This document shows positions 21,420 through 32,666 of a DNA stretch of 64,000 nt, piece by piece. The position numbers were made by a program, and so were the translations under genes. Under the pieces are notes generated by a model that was not told where the DNA came from, ran no database searches, and saw nothing but the letters and a program-made list of their open reading frames with translations. Origin of the DNA: Craterostigma plantagineum (Eukaryota > Streptophyta > Magnoliopsida > Lamiales > Linderniaceae); the NCBI GenBank assembly GCA_027422505.1, contig JAPQWV010000649.1:62001-126000 (forward strand). The letters run 5' to 3'. Position 1 is the stretch's first letter. Each line of letters begins with the position of its first letter.

Positions 21420-21952
21420 CCTTCTTATATGCATGTTTCAAATGGCGCCTCTCTTCACAATTTTGTTAAATCTCGTTTGTATATGTAAAAAAATCTTATC
21501 TTTATTGCAAAATAGTTATGAGGATGACCATATATTTTATCCCAAAGGAATTGGATTGGTGGTATCCACTCGATTAAAATATCACTAACCTTAAAAATGG
21601 GAGACATGAAAACGAAATTAAGGTTGGTTTCTTATGCCATGCATTAAGTATGTCAAGCAACAAACATTTCTCAAACCAAAGGCCATAACATAGCCAGATC
21701 TTTACATAACTCTGTTATGCGAACGTATTGTCAAGGGAAAAAAACTTGCATCAATGGTCCGCTTCTTCAAATGACATAGTCAGCAAATTAAGGCATTTTC
21801 GTTTCCAGGACAAACTTAGGTAACAAACGAGGCGCCTCAACGACTATCTAAAGCATCCAAACACATTCATTCATCTCTCCAAGCTATGGGTGAAGGAAGG
21901 CAGCAAATCAACCAAGATCATTATGGAGATAGAGAAGCTCTTATCTATGCGT
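21420..21952. other. Spacer between ACP promoter and UNC-50 3' end
   Basis: AT-rich. Holds the UNC-50 3' UTR on the minus strand. No other gene seen. Confidence 0.5.
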
Positions 21953-24640
21953 CTATAGCAACCGACTAAAATATATGTTCATGAAATATCTTGAAGGGTT
22001 GAAGCCACTCAGTATTGCTGCAGAACAAGAAGAGATTAGTTTTATTTCTGATGAGAAACCAGGCGGATAGTGAGCATGGCATAACTACTACCATATGTGG
22101 AAAACACAGCTGGTGATTTGGTATAAAAAGCTTAACAGCTACTTACATATGGGACAAAGAACAAGAAAGATGCCGATTGGATAGAGGAACAAAGTCGTCC
22201 TTTCCAAGAATGGTAACACTGCAAACAAGGTAGAAGGAGAAATTCATAAACGTTATTAAATTTTATCCTAGTATTGTATTCTATTTTGTCCTTTCCAATA
22301 ATGGCTTTCTATTCTAGAAAGCCATTATTTGATGGTGATCAACAAAACCTAAGTCACCATGCAAGCTAATGAGAAATTTGTCAAATGAAAGTAAAAAAAC
22401 AACATACTTGGAGTTGTCAAACAGAGATCTTACCATCATAGCCTAGGTAATTTAAGTAATGATAGTAGGAGAAAGCCGCCATGAAGAGCAAATTTGAAAG
22501 TAACTCGGGAACAAAACCATGAGCAATCAGCAGAGGTGATAGGAAGAAATGGACGACTGCAAAAAGTTAAGATATTGGACAACATTTACTAATATGGAAA
22601 GAACTCTAAAAGTAGGATTGAGAGTTGTACTTACCATAAAGCATTGTGAACATTGGGAAGAAAGAGTTGCAGTGTACATCAAAGGAATACAACCTTCACG
22701 GGAAGACAGAGGTTAATTTAATAAAACAGCCTACTTTCGCAACATTGAAACAGAGCGACAAATCTAGAAAATGATCCTGGCTTTAGCCACATGAGAGATC
22801 AACTAACAACCACATAGGAAAAAGAGATCCGCAGCGCAATCTCACACTGACAAGAGAACTTACCATTCAACCCGTTGCTCCACCACATGACTGTTTGGAG
22901 CTTCTTCGCGAAGGTAATTGTTGGTGAAGAACCTGGAGATGAAATACGAATCCATTCAATAATTTAGTCACTGTGGAACCTAATCATATATTTGGAAATC
23001 GTGTACTATTCATGGTAAATGTTCACAGCATGATACAGGTCCAAAAATAACGACAGCTTACCAACAACCAGTTGCTAAAATCGCGCCCGCAACTAGGAAA
23101 TGGGTGAGCAATACCGAAATTATAACAAAAACTGCATGCCCTGTACTATGATCATACCTGATAAAGCAAGCATAGAGGATATCAGCATTATATCACATAT
23201 TGTGTATGGAATATGGATAGAAAAGATAGCTACATTCGTGCCTTTGACTACAGCATGGGTTTAACAATTTTACTTAGAAATAGAATCTAACAAGAGTCAT
23301 AAAATTGGATATTGGACGGCAGTGTGTTCTGTGCTAGATATTGCGAGTCAAGAGAACATATACTAGCTGATCCAAGATATGAAACGTATCAAACTGAATA
23401 CTTACGCAGCACAATAAGCCAACGTAGAAACGGACAGTAGAAGACTACATATCACAACAAATGCAGGATCATCACGTGCCCACTGATTCTTTGTTTCTGA
23501 TATATAGAAAGAGGTTAGAGATATACATGTGTTCGTAAAAGTAAGACCAAAAAGGCATCAAATCTATCATATTTTTCTAATCCAAGAACGAAGAATACTC
23601 CATACCAGTAAGCTATCCCTTATAAAATAAGTCAATAAAGTACAGATATCGCAAACTGTATTACAAGCTTCAATCAACTACGTTGAGGAATCAAAAAGAC
23701 AGAAGAAAGACTCACGCTTGTGATACTTGGTGTGTTGATATCTGCACCCATGAACCACCCCCCAACAAATATGAAGAAAATCAGGGACAAATTGTTACCA
23801 ATAAGAATACTTAATGAATGAAAAAACAAGAATAACCAAAATATGCTGAATACCCACACAACTTTTGGCGACGTGCACAAGTTAAGCATCTGCCAGAAGG
23901 TATATTCAATGTCCATTTGTCGCCACTGCATTGATCACAAAATGAACGGTCAGGGACAACAGTATTGAACATCACGCCGAAGCTTATGACTAACTTCCAC
24001 AAGGCGAAAGACAACATAACAACCTAGACTCATGATTTGGTAGGAGAGGAATATTTTCACCTTGAGGTTAATCATCTAACCCCAAGCAATCGAAGAAAGA
24101 ACATCAATGTAACTGTTTTTTAAAAAGATCAAATATAATTATAACACCATAACCAGAATTACTAATATCAGCCCAGTCGCTAAAATGCTAAATAATTGAA
24201 AACTATACAAAACGGCACTTGCACATCAAACGCAAAGCAACACGAGTATAAAACCAAATTTTGTATCGCTGGTTCCAAACGTGAATGGAGCTGAATAGAT
24301 GAAATGACAATCATTAGCATAGTACCAGGCACCAATGGAGCATCAGATCAACTGACAAAAAGATATACAAGCGATGACATTATGCAAGATCTTAAAGTTC
24401 TTTTGCCTAATCTCAGGATATATTCCTCCCTCTATCCCGAAAACGAAACAAAATCCAAATCAAACCAAATAAAACAGCAGTTAAGGTGGATCACGGAATT
24501 AACAACAGATAAAGGCATCAGATCTGAAACAAATCAACTCGAACAACCTTGACGATTCGTCGAAGATAATGAGGTAGAGAACTGTTGGCGCGCGCGTTAG
24601 AGCTGGGACGCGACTTCACTGACGAAGAGGTAGGCAGCAT
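21953..24640 (-). CDS. UNC-50 family membrane protein
   Basis: UNC-50 proteins are multi-pass Golgi membrane proteins related to yeast Gmh1, with roles in trafficking. Ten exons join in frame to 253 residues: 24548-24640, 23858-23925, 23716-23741, 23406-23496, 23062-23157, 22864-22932, 22635-22693, 22434-22556, 22147-22218 and 21953-22017. Diagnostic text includes LPHYLRRIVKWRQMDIEYTF, TKNQWARDDPAFVVICSLLL, TNNYLREEAPNSHVVEQRV, SYYHYLNYLGYD and SGFNPSRYFMNIYFS. Several hydrophobic segments fit about five membrane passes. Exon 3 is only 26 bases (YQHTKYHK). A read-through of exon 9 would end early, so its splice donor at 22146 matters. Confidence 0.93.
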
Positions 24641-25088
24641 CTTCGCTGTATCCTCCAATGAAAAACTGCGATGCTTCTGTGGTCTTCACTTCACAGCGTA
24701 AAATGGTATGGATTTAAGTTATGTTTGATGATCTCCTCTTCGATTTCGCTCCCTTCTGTCGATCTTTTGATCGATCGGAGTCTCTCTCTGTTCAGGTGCA
24801 AGGGCGGATTACGTTGGAGTTTTCTCCTTCCTTTTAATTGTTTTCCATTTATTTATATCAATGTAATTATGTTAGGGCCTGGCGTGATCGATGAGTCCAT
24901 TTCAAGTTGGGCTTTGTTGGTCTTTTCCTACTTATATTTCAGTTAAAACAAAAATAATATAATATTTCCTTTTTTCTTCTTCGGCAGAAATTACAATCCC
25001 CATATATAATATATTCTCCCTCGCTTTTTTGATTAATTTACACACTTTCCGCTTCGTTTCATCATTTCTCAGAGAACCCTAAATCGCA
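24641..25088. promoter_or_regulatory. Divergent promoter region, UNC-50 and reticulon
   Basis: About 450 bases separate the divergent start codons. It is AT-rich with CT-rich leader sequence near the reticulon start and a TGGGCT site II-like motif at about 24907. No other coding signal. Confidence 0.4.
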
Positions 25089-26148
25089 ATGAGCCAATCT
25101 CAACGTCTCTCCGTTCATCACGAGCTAGGCGGTGGTGCAGGTACCTACTCTACTCGCGTGTATTTCTTTCAGATTACGATTTTGTATGCGAAATCTATTG
25201 TTTCATTCTTGCTATATGTTTATTAATTATTTGCAGCTGATCAGCTCTGTGTTTCCTGTTTTTGGCGATTGTGCAGTTGCAGATGTGTTATTGTGGAGGA
25301 ATCGGCGTGGAAGCATAATTTTGCTAGTGGGCTCTACGGCCCTGTGGTTTATATTCGAGAGAGCCGGATATAATTTTTTATCATTTGTGTCAAATGTTTT
25401 GCTGTTGCTCGTCGTGATCTTGTTTTTCTGGGCCAAATCCGCCACACTTTTAAATAGGTAGATCAATTAAGTGTGCGCAAGGATCTTGATTTATGGTATC
25501 TACTTTTTTGGCATCGAAATTAATCGATAGGTACCATTTCGGTTATTCTTTCTTATCTGCGGATATATACTTAAATGGGTTGATTGATTCTCTGACTTTA
25601 GGCCACTGCCACCTCTTCCTAATCTCGAGATTTCAGAAGATACTGTTCTGAAGGCTGCTGATGAGACCCGAGTATGGGTAAATCGGGCATTGTCTATTGC
25701 ACACGGCATTGCAATTCGTGGAAACTTGAGACTCTTTGTTCAGGTGTTGTAATGTCTACCAGCTACCTTGTTTATTGTTCTTAATTGCTCAAACCTCAAC
25801 TGAAACCCTCTTGTTCTGTTGTTAGGTTGCGTTAAGCCTGTGGTTTGTCTCATACATTGGTAGTTTCTTCAACTTCCTCACTTTAGTCTATATTGGTAAG
25901 CTGGGGTTCTCTTTCATGGTAACTTCCTTTTCTTGCTGTGTATAGTGAGTATTGATTATGACAATTGACATAATGCAGGTGTTCTTCTTAGTCTATCTCT
26001 ACCCGCATTATATGAGAAGTACCAAGATCCAATTAATGGGAAGCTGGGCGTTGCATATGGCATAGCTGAAGAACAATGGCGGAAAATTGATAGGCAGGTG
26101 CTGAGCAAGATTCCATTCCCACAAAATAAAGAGAAGAAAAGCCAATAG
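25089..26148 (+). CDS. Reticulon-like protein B (RTNLB)
   Basis: Reticulons shape tubular endoplasmic reticulum by inserting long hydrophobic hairpins. Five exons, 25089-25140, 25277-25457, 25602-25743, 25826-25895 and 25979-26148, join to 204 residues. The reticulon domain begins [20 protein letters not shown] and has two hairpins ([16 protein letters not shown]... [10 protein letters not shown]; then [20 protein letters not shown]). The C-terminus [17 protein letters not shown], then a lysine-rich end (PQNKEKKSQ) fits ER retention. The short N-terminus ([16 protein letters not shown]) points to a small RTNLB; the exact number is not assignable. Confidence 0.93.
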
Positions 26149-26586
26149 ACACGATGCAACATCTTCTGCCCCTCAATGCACTTTTCTTTGATATTTGTCT
26201 ATTTGTTTACCTATTGAAAAGTCTGACCAGAGCTTTGTCGACAACTACGAAGTCGCTGTCGTTCCCCTCTTCGGATGTGGTTTTTGAGACGCACAAGGAA
26301 TAGGGAACTCAGTTGGCTAATCTCTAATGAACTTTGTAATATTTTGATGATACGCTTCCTTCTCTTGTCTATTGGCTAGTTTCTTGAGTTCTTGTATTCA
26401 GAGTTGATGGTGATCGATTATATGATTGAGTGCCTTACAATTCCACTCTATTTTGTTAATATCTATCTGCCTTATTGCTGCACCAGCTTCAAAGTTTTCA
26501 GGTGAAGTGTAAATGGCATTACATTAATCCTGTCGGTTTCATTACAGAGACAAGTCGAGAAAAAAAGAAAAAAGATGAACAAGTTT
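26149..26586. other. Spacer between convergent reticulon and MLO genes
   Basis: Contains both 3' UTRs. No coding signal. Confidence 0.5.
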
Positions 26587-29469
26587 TCATGTCTTCCGTA
26601 GAAGATCAAAGAGTGTGGTAGTAGTCATATCAGTTCTAACGCCTTCCTCCAAGCCGTCCACAGCAGTATTCCCTCGAGCATCATCCTCATCTTGGTTAAA
26701 TATTACCTCAGAAAATTCGTGAAGTTCAAGTGGCTCCAAAGAATCCACTATACCTCCGTCTACTTCTAAGTTAGTCAGCGTTCCCGCCGAAGAACAGCGA
26801 GACAGAGTACCAGAATTAACTGTCGCTGTCTCGTCGTCCATCACTGATTCGAGCGAACACGTCGACCTCGTGGCAATCGAGTTTGTAGCTTTCGATCTCG
26901 CTTTGACTCTCTTGCACCAACTGTGCAGTGATTCCCTTACGTTCTCGGCGATTAGGGCTTTCTTACAGCGAGATCCCATCTAAGCAGCATGAATTTGCTC
27001 GTCGTAGTATTGTGCACAGATTCTTGATGTATGTATGTATGTATTACATTAGAGGAGTGGTTACTAACCGTTGTCACTATTACGTTCAAAGGGACTGTGC
27101 TGTAGCTGCACCAAAACTGAACTAAAACCCTGGCAACAACTATGTATGTGTTGGGACGAGAACTTATGATCTGACCTATTCGAGTTTTCAGAAACAGAAA
27201 ACGAAGTAATAAATAATGTACCCGCTGACTAGCCTGATGATGACCATGGCATGATTGTTCGTGAAACAAGAACGGTGCTTGAATCCCCACTGCATTACGT
27301 ACGCCTCATTCGTCTGAGTTTTTTGTTCGGTAAAAAAGAAAAGTGTCAAATGCTGAGAATTTCTTACCAGGGACCATATGAACGTTGCCATCTCGAAAGC
27401 ATTCTTGCAGAACCCACCCAAGTAACATAGGATGTGATGATGAGGATAGAGATATTAAACACTTCATTACAGCTTCAACAAAGAAGGAGGGTGGCTCTTA
27501 CCTGGAAAGATATGAACTGTATCAGACGCAGTAAAATTTCGGGCTTCCCAAACCAGAAAAGATCGTCTCTCGGCTTCACATGATTTCCTGTAGACGGGCC
27601 CCGCGGAGGTTCTGCTATTTCGACCGCTAACATTGCGACAACGTGTTGGAGTTTCGTTCCCACCAGCATGATAAGCTTCAAGTAATGTTCTCTTTCGTTG
27701 GTGATCGTTGCATATGTTAGATTTTTATATCAAAGAGATTTTACGACTAACAAAGAACTTACAATGGCAGGTATAAACGACAGCCAAAAGTAGATGTTGA
27801 GGCCTGAGATCAGATCGAAACAACAGTTGTTGACGAAGACATTTAAGTGGGATCATTCAAAGCCTTGAAAACTTAGTAGTACCGTGTACGTTGATGAATA
27901 TGCACAGTATAGCATAACCCCACAATGGCCAGCTGCCGAAACAAAATATAACCAGTAAATAAAACAATAGATGATCGGTCTTTAAGTTCTATTCGAATGA
28001 CATTTAGGTCAGTTATCAGTACACCTTATTCCTACGATGCCGTAGAATTCGTCTTCCATGCTTCGCAGCATATACTTGTGAAAGTTGTAAGAATGTGGCA
28101 GCTTATGGTTCTGCTTTTTCCATATAACCAAGAATTAGGAATACAGTTAAAAACAAATGAAACCAGTCCAAAAAAGAGTCAGACACCCACAGCGATGAAG
28201 CCTAATCTAAGCGCCATGTAGTCTGATTTTCTGACTGAACTTCTGAATTGTTTGAGAAAACAAAGCTGCCCAAGAAGAAAATAAAAGATCGATAAATTGA
28301 TAGCAGCAGCTTTAGAAGATTAGAAAAGCCTTCGATGAGGACGTTGTAATGGAATGATTATGTCCACGTACATACATACATACCATCCATATGAGGACTC
28401 GGCTTCTGCTCCATGGATGAGACGCGTGTTGCAACGCAAACGTGCTTTGCCGCCTCACGAATTTGTTCTTTGCTGCTAAACATAAGCCAAATGCTGGTTC
28501 TTTATGACACCAAGTTGGTTAGAACACAAACAAGAAAGAATAGTTATTACCGTGTGCATTTGCCTCTGCAATAACACTCGCCTGAACTTCCCAGTTCCTC
28601 CACATATATATCTGCAACAGTTCAAAACCGCTATCTAATGAAGATCATTGAATGGACATGCACACGCTTATATAAATAAATACCTTGCTCATGGATAAGG
28701 CGACAGTTATGCAGCTGTAGAGAACATGAGTCATCCCAAGAACGAACAAGAATCTGTGAAGTTGTTCGAGACCTTCAGCAGAAACAAACGGTTCGCGCCC
28801 CTGAAAATCGTTATTTGTTTATTTTCTTTCCTTGTTATTATGCAATGAGATATATGCATCAAACATGAAGAAATTTACTTCACCACATCCATGAAGAGCA
28901 GCAATATTAAGTCCCTTGGGAGGAATTTCTGTCCCATTTGGATTTGTTGACATTAGCATTCTTTTCTTTTCTTCGCCATAATCTTCCTCGGAACAAATGT
29001 AGAACTTGCTTTCAAACAAGGATGACTTCACGCAGATTTGCGAAATCCATCGAGACCATTGCCCAAGTAACAGAGATATCAGCCCAAGCAGCATTAACTC
29101 TGTGTAGTAATAAACCCCAACAAGGTAGTAATAATGTAATATATATCGCTAGGATGGATATTAATACACAAAGTCCAGTAAAAAAAGATCACAAAAACTC
29201 TTACCTTCTTTGATTTTCTCCAGAGAAGCAAACAGGGCTTTCCTCTTTGTCTTCTTCAACCACTAGGAAAAAGAAGAAAAATGACCAAGCTCTATGATGC
29301 AGAAATGAAGAGACATCGAAGCACAAAAAGGTAATTAATTTACCTTCCCAAATCTGTAAATGGATCTTTCAACAAATAAACAGACAAAAACCATCACGGT
29401 TGTGACTGTAGCAACCGACCATGTTGGTGTCACCTCAAGCGATCTTCCAACCCTTGCCACCTCTGCCAT
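26587..29469 (-). CDS. MLO family seven-transmembrane protein, MLO4/11/14 clade
   Basis: MLO proteins are plasma-membrane proteins with a calmodulin-binding tail; the MLO4/11 clade affects root thigmomorphogenesis. Fifteen exons (from 29344-29469 to 26587-26979) join in frame to 552 residues. Text includes [20 protein letters not shown] (first membrane helix), [61 protein letters not shown] sequence, [32 protein letters not shown] and [20 protein letters not shown]. The tail [15 protein letters not shown] is the usual calmodulin-binding site. The last exon adds an acidic, low-homology end shorter than in Arabidopsis MLO4. No frame breaks were found. Confidence 0.94.
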
Positions 29470-30146
29470 TGCTTTAGACAGTGTAAGAAAAAAATGCAGA
29501 CGCGAGTCTAGTTTTTCAAGAATTTATATATATGTATTTGTGTGTTAATCTTGATCTTAAATGCTGCTACTGCGAGAGACTGTGAAAGATCCAAGTTATG
29601 TGGAACTTGAGACACTACTCTACTCAAGCAAAGTTACATCGTGTGATCTCTCTGACCATATGTATATATATATAGTATAGATTTACATTTTGTGACTACA
29701 AAATCGATAGATGATGGCTCGTTGAATCTTCCAAGTGCAGTGAACGAATCTTGGACTTGGCATAATCACATGGTTCGAGTTAAATGTGATCATTATTAAA
29801 TTATATAAAGAGAAGACTATGCATTGCATTGGTGTTGGCAAGATCTCATTTTTTTTTTTAATGTTACTTTACTGCTCTATAGTCCACATGCACGACACTA
29901 TTTCCATGTTCGACTCGGACGAAGAACTTAGTATATCTATCTATGCCTACGAACTATATACTTTTTATATAGCAAAAGCCACAGACCAAACTTACTATAC
30001 ATTGATTAATGTCCTATTTTAGTATATGTTAACATTTTCTTTTTCTCCGCAAAGGCACCGTCAAAACTAAAACTCGCTAAAACCCTAAAAAGCGACTATA
30101 GATAGTACACCCACACAACCTAAACCCTTACTCACGAAAATCTCCG
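29470..30146. promoter_or_regulatory. Divergent promoter region, MLO and MORF
   Basis: A telo-box, AAACCCTAA, at 30080-30088 and a related TAAACCCTTA at 30121 lie close to the MORF start, as in many plant genes for translation and organelle biogenesis. A TA repeat near 29660 is simple sequence. No further gene seen. Confidence 0.5.
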
Positions 30147-32181
30147 ATGGCGCTCCGTCTCAGCCGCGCTGCTGTCTCCGTCTTCTTCCGCCGCAGCTCT
30201 ATTGGCCGCAAGCAGCTATTCCCAGCTTCCACCCACCTTATTTCGGCCGCCGCCGCCACCTCTACTACTACTACCGCCGATTTCGCACAATCGACACTTC
30301 CTTTCACTTACTCGTCAGCTAGATTCTTCTCATCCCGAACGAGGACGTTCGACCCCAACGTAGACGAAATTGGACCGGATACGATATTGTTCGAAGGGTG
30401 CGATTACAATCACTGGTTAATCACGATTGATTTCCCCAAAGACCAGAACCTCACGCGCGAGCAGATGATCGAGTATTACGTCAACACAGCTGCTCAAATC
30501 TTTGGCAGGTTAGAAATGCTAGCTCGGTCCAATTGCTTGTGTTGTTTTATCCGCAGTGTTTCTGTAAAGTTTTTGACTCGTGCATTTGCTGTGGTACTTA
30601 GTCTTTAGCTGAATTGGAACACACCCCTGGAATATTGGAGAATTGTGTTTTGAGGTTTCGTATTGAGCTTTTTGTTAAATGAGAGAGCTTTTCGAGTGTG
30701 TAATATGCTGAAGGCAGTTGCATGATTTATTAGGTCAAAAAAATTTCTTTTCTCATTGAGCTCTAACTGAAACTGTTGGTTGAGGAACTTAATAAGAGCA
30801 AAGAGGAGCAAGAAAATCGAACCTTTACGAGTCGCTTTCTTTTCGGTCTTAGTAGAATTGGAACCATAAGTTTATATCAGAATCGTATGCCGCTTCGAAA
30901 ATTCTTTAGTCGTGTGATCGTGAATAACGTACAAACGATTATTTCTATTTCTACGTTGCTGTACGATAGAACTAATACTACAAGTTTCTGTATTTTAGCT
31001 GCAGTCAGTCAGAACAATAGTCATGTAGAAGCATTAGCATTTAATTGGGGTCGCTCCACCGGACGTGCTTCCCCACTGCCGAACTTACCAAACCATCTTT
31101 ATTGGTTTTACTTTTTGTCCAGCGTTGAAGAAGCTAAGAAGAAAATATATGCACTAAGTACGACAACGTATCAGGGTTTCCAGGTTGAATGTTCTGAGGA
31201 AACATCTGAGAAGTTTAAAAGTAGGTGATAAAATTCTTTTTTATTGTTCTGGTATATTTCATTCCACCTGCTGTTAATACTGAAACTCTTGCTGTCATTA
31301 GATCTCCCAGGAGTTGTGTTTGTACTGCCAGATTCATATATCGACCCAGTAAACAAGGAGTATGGAGGTGAAGCTCTATATCCTAATGCTTCTTCCTTCC
31401 TTCCGTCTCTTCTAAGATCATATCAGAATTGGTGAATATTTCCATTTCTCAACAAAGGATCATTTTTATCACAGGAGACAAGTATATCAATGGAGAAATT
31501 ATTCCTAGACCACCCCCAGTGCACTACGGAAGGCGTTCAAACAACAGGGATCGGCGTCCAAGAGAGCAGATGCCGTCGTATCAACAAGGAAATGCACCAC
31601 ATAATAACCAGAATTACGGGCCACCTCCACAACAGAACTACGGCCCACCGCCTCCACGGCAGAACTATGGCCCACCGCCTCCACGGCAGAACTATGGCCC
31701 ACCGCCGCCACGGCAGAACTATGGCCCACCACAACCACAGCAGAACTATGGCCCACCGCCGCCACAGCAAAACTATGGCCCACCACCACCACAGCAGAAC
31801 TATGGCCAACCACCGCAACATAACTATGGGCCTCCGCCACGACATGGTGCTCCGCCGCCTCAGCAGAACTATGGGCCTTCTCCACCTCAGCAGAACTATG
31901 GTCCTCCGCCACCACCTCAGCAGAACTATGGTCCTCCTCCGCCACAGCAGCAGAACTATGGTCCTCCTCCGCCACAGCAGCAGAACTATGGTCCTCCTCC
32001 GCCACAGCAGCCGAACTATGGTCCTCCGCCGCCACCTCAGCAGAACTATGGTCCTCCTCACCAGCAGAATTATGGTCAGCCGCCTAATTTCCATCATCAG
32101 CAAAATGGCAGTCCTGCCTCAGAAGGGACAAACTATGAAGGCCAAGCATATGGAGGGCAACAGAGGGGCTCTGAGAAATGA
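30147..32181 (+). CDS. Multiple organellar RNA editing factor (MORF1-like)
   Basis: MORF/RIP proteins bind PPR proteins and are needed for C-to-U RNA editing in mitochondria and plastids. Exons 30147-30508, 31123-31220, 31302-31367 and 31475-32181 join to 410 residues. An Arg/Ser/Ala-rich start ([20 protein letters not shown]) fits an organelle transit peptide. The MORF box runs from [20 protein letters not shown] through [20 protein letters not shown] to [20 protein letters not shown]. About 155 residues of NYGPPPP-type repeats follow. Sequence around the box is closest to mitochondrial MORF1/MORF4-6 in my memory; the Pro-rich tail recalls MORF8. Intron 1, about 610 bases, is long for the gene. 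Confidence 0.93.
31612..32078 (+). repeat. In-frame minisatellite coding NYGPPPPQQ repeats
   Basis: Units of 24-30 bases around AACTATGGCCCACCGCC repeat about 17 times inside the last MORF exon, giving Asn-Tyr-Gly-Pro-rich repeats. Two sequence subtypes (CCACGGCAG and CCACAGCAG) cluster, which suggests local unit duplication. The antisense strand is also open, a result of composition only. Confidence 0.9.
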
Positions 32182-32666
32182 TTGAGTTGTAGGTTTTTAT
32201 CATATTTTCCATATAAATAGACGTTCTACTTCTAGGTCCATAAGACACTAGGTTTATGTCATGAGTTCGGTGTTTCGTGTTATAAATTATTACTACTATG
32301 AAGTATTATTATCGATTTGAATTATTATTCTACTGTCTCGTCGTATATCAGTGAATTATCACAGAAAAAAAAAGCTGAAAAAGGAATCAAACGGCCCAAT
32401 AGTTAAAACAATGGACTGATAAGGCCCATTAGCTGGTGTTGGCCCATTTAGTAATCGCTTGCTCCTTTGCCCGAGTCCCAATCCCAAGCTCATCAGCCCT
32501 AAGTAACTCCTCCCTCTTTCTTCCTTGTCGCCTGAATTTCGACGACGTCATCTTCTCCTCCGACCACTCCATTGGCATGATAATTGCCTAGCCTAGGTTC
32601 GTGACATCAACATCGACCTGGGTGTTGGGTGAAATTATCAAGTTCGGGTTTTCAGTTTCCGCAGCT
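32182..32666 (+). promoter_or_regulatory. CPSF73-I promoter with site II elements
   Basis: Three GGCCCA motifs (reverse of TGGGCC) at 32393, 32423 and 32441 form a site II cluster about 230 bases upstream of the start codon, of the type bound by TCP factors in growth-related genes. An in-frame upstream ATG at 32601 would add 22 residues without homology, so the ATG at 32667 is preferred. Confidence 0.55.

Noticed and set aside
31505..32103. Long antisense frames (170-190 codons) opposite the MORF repeats.
   Set aside because: They mirror the coding minisatellite; composition explains the lack of stops. No homology.
32601..32666. Upstream in-frame start for CPSF73-I at 32601.
   Set aside because: The added 22 residues have no counterpart in the family; the Met at 32667 aligns with known N-termini.
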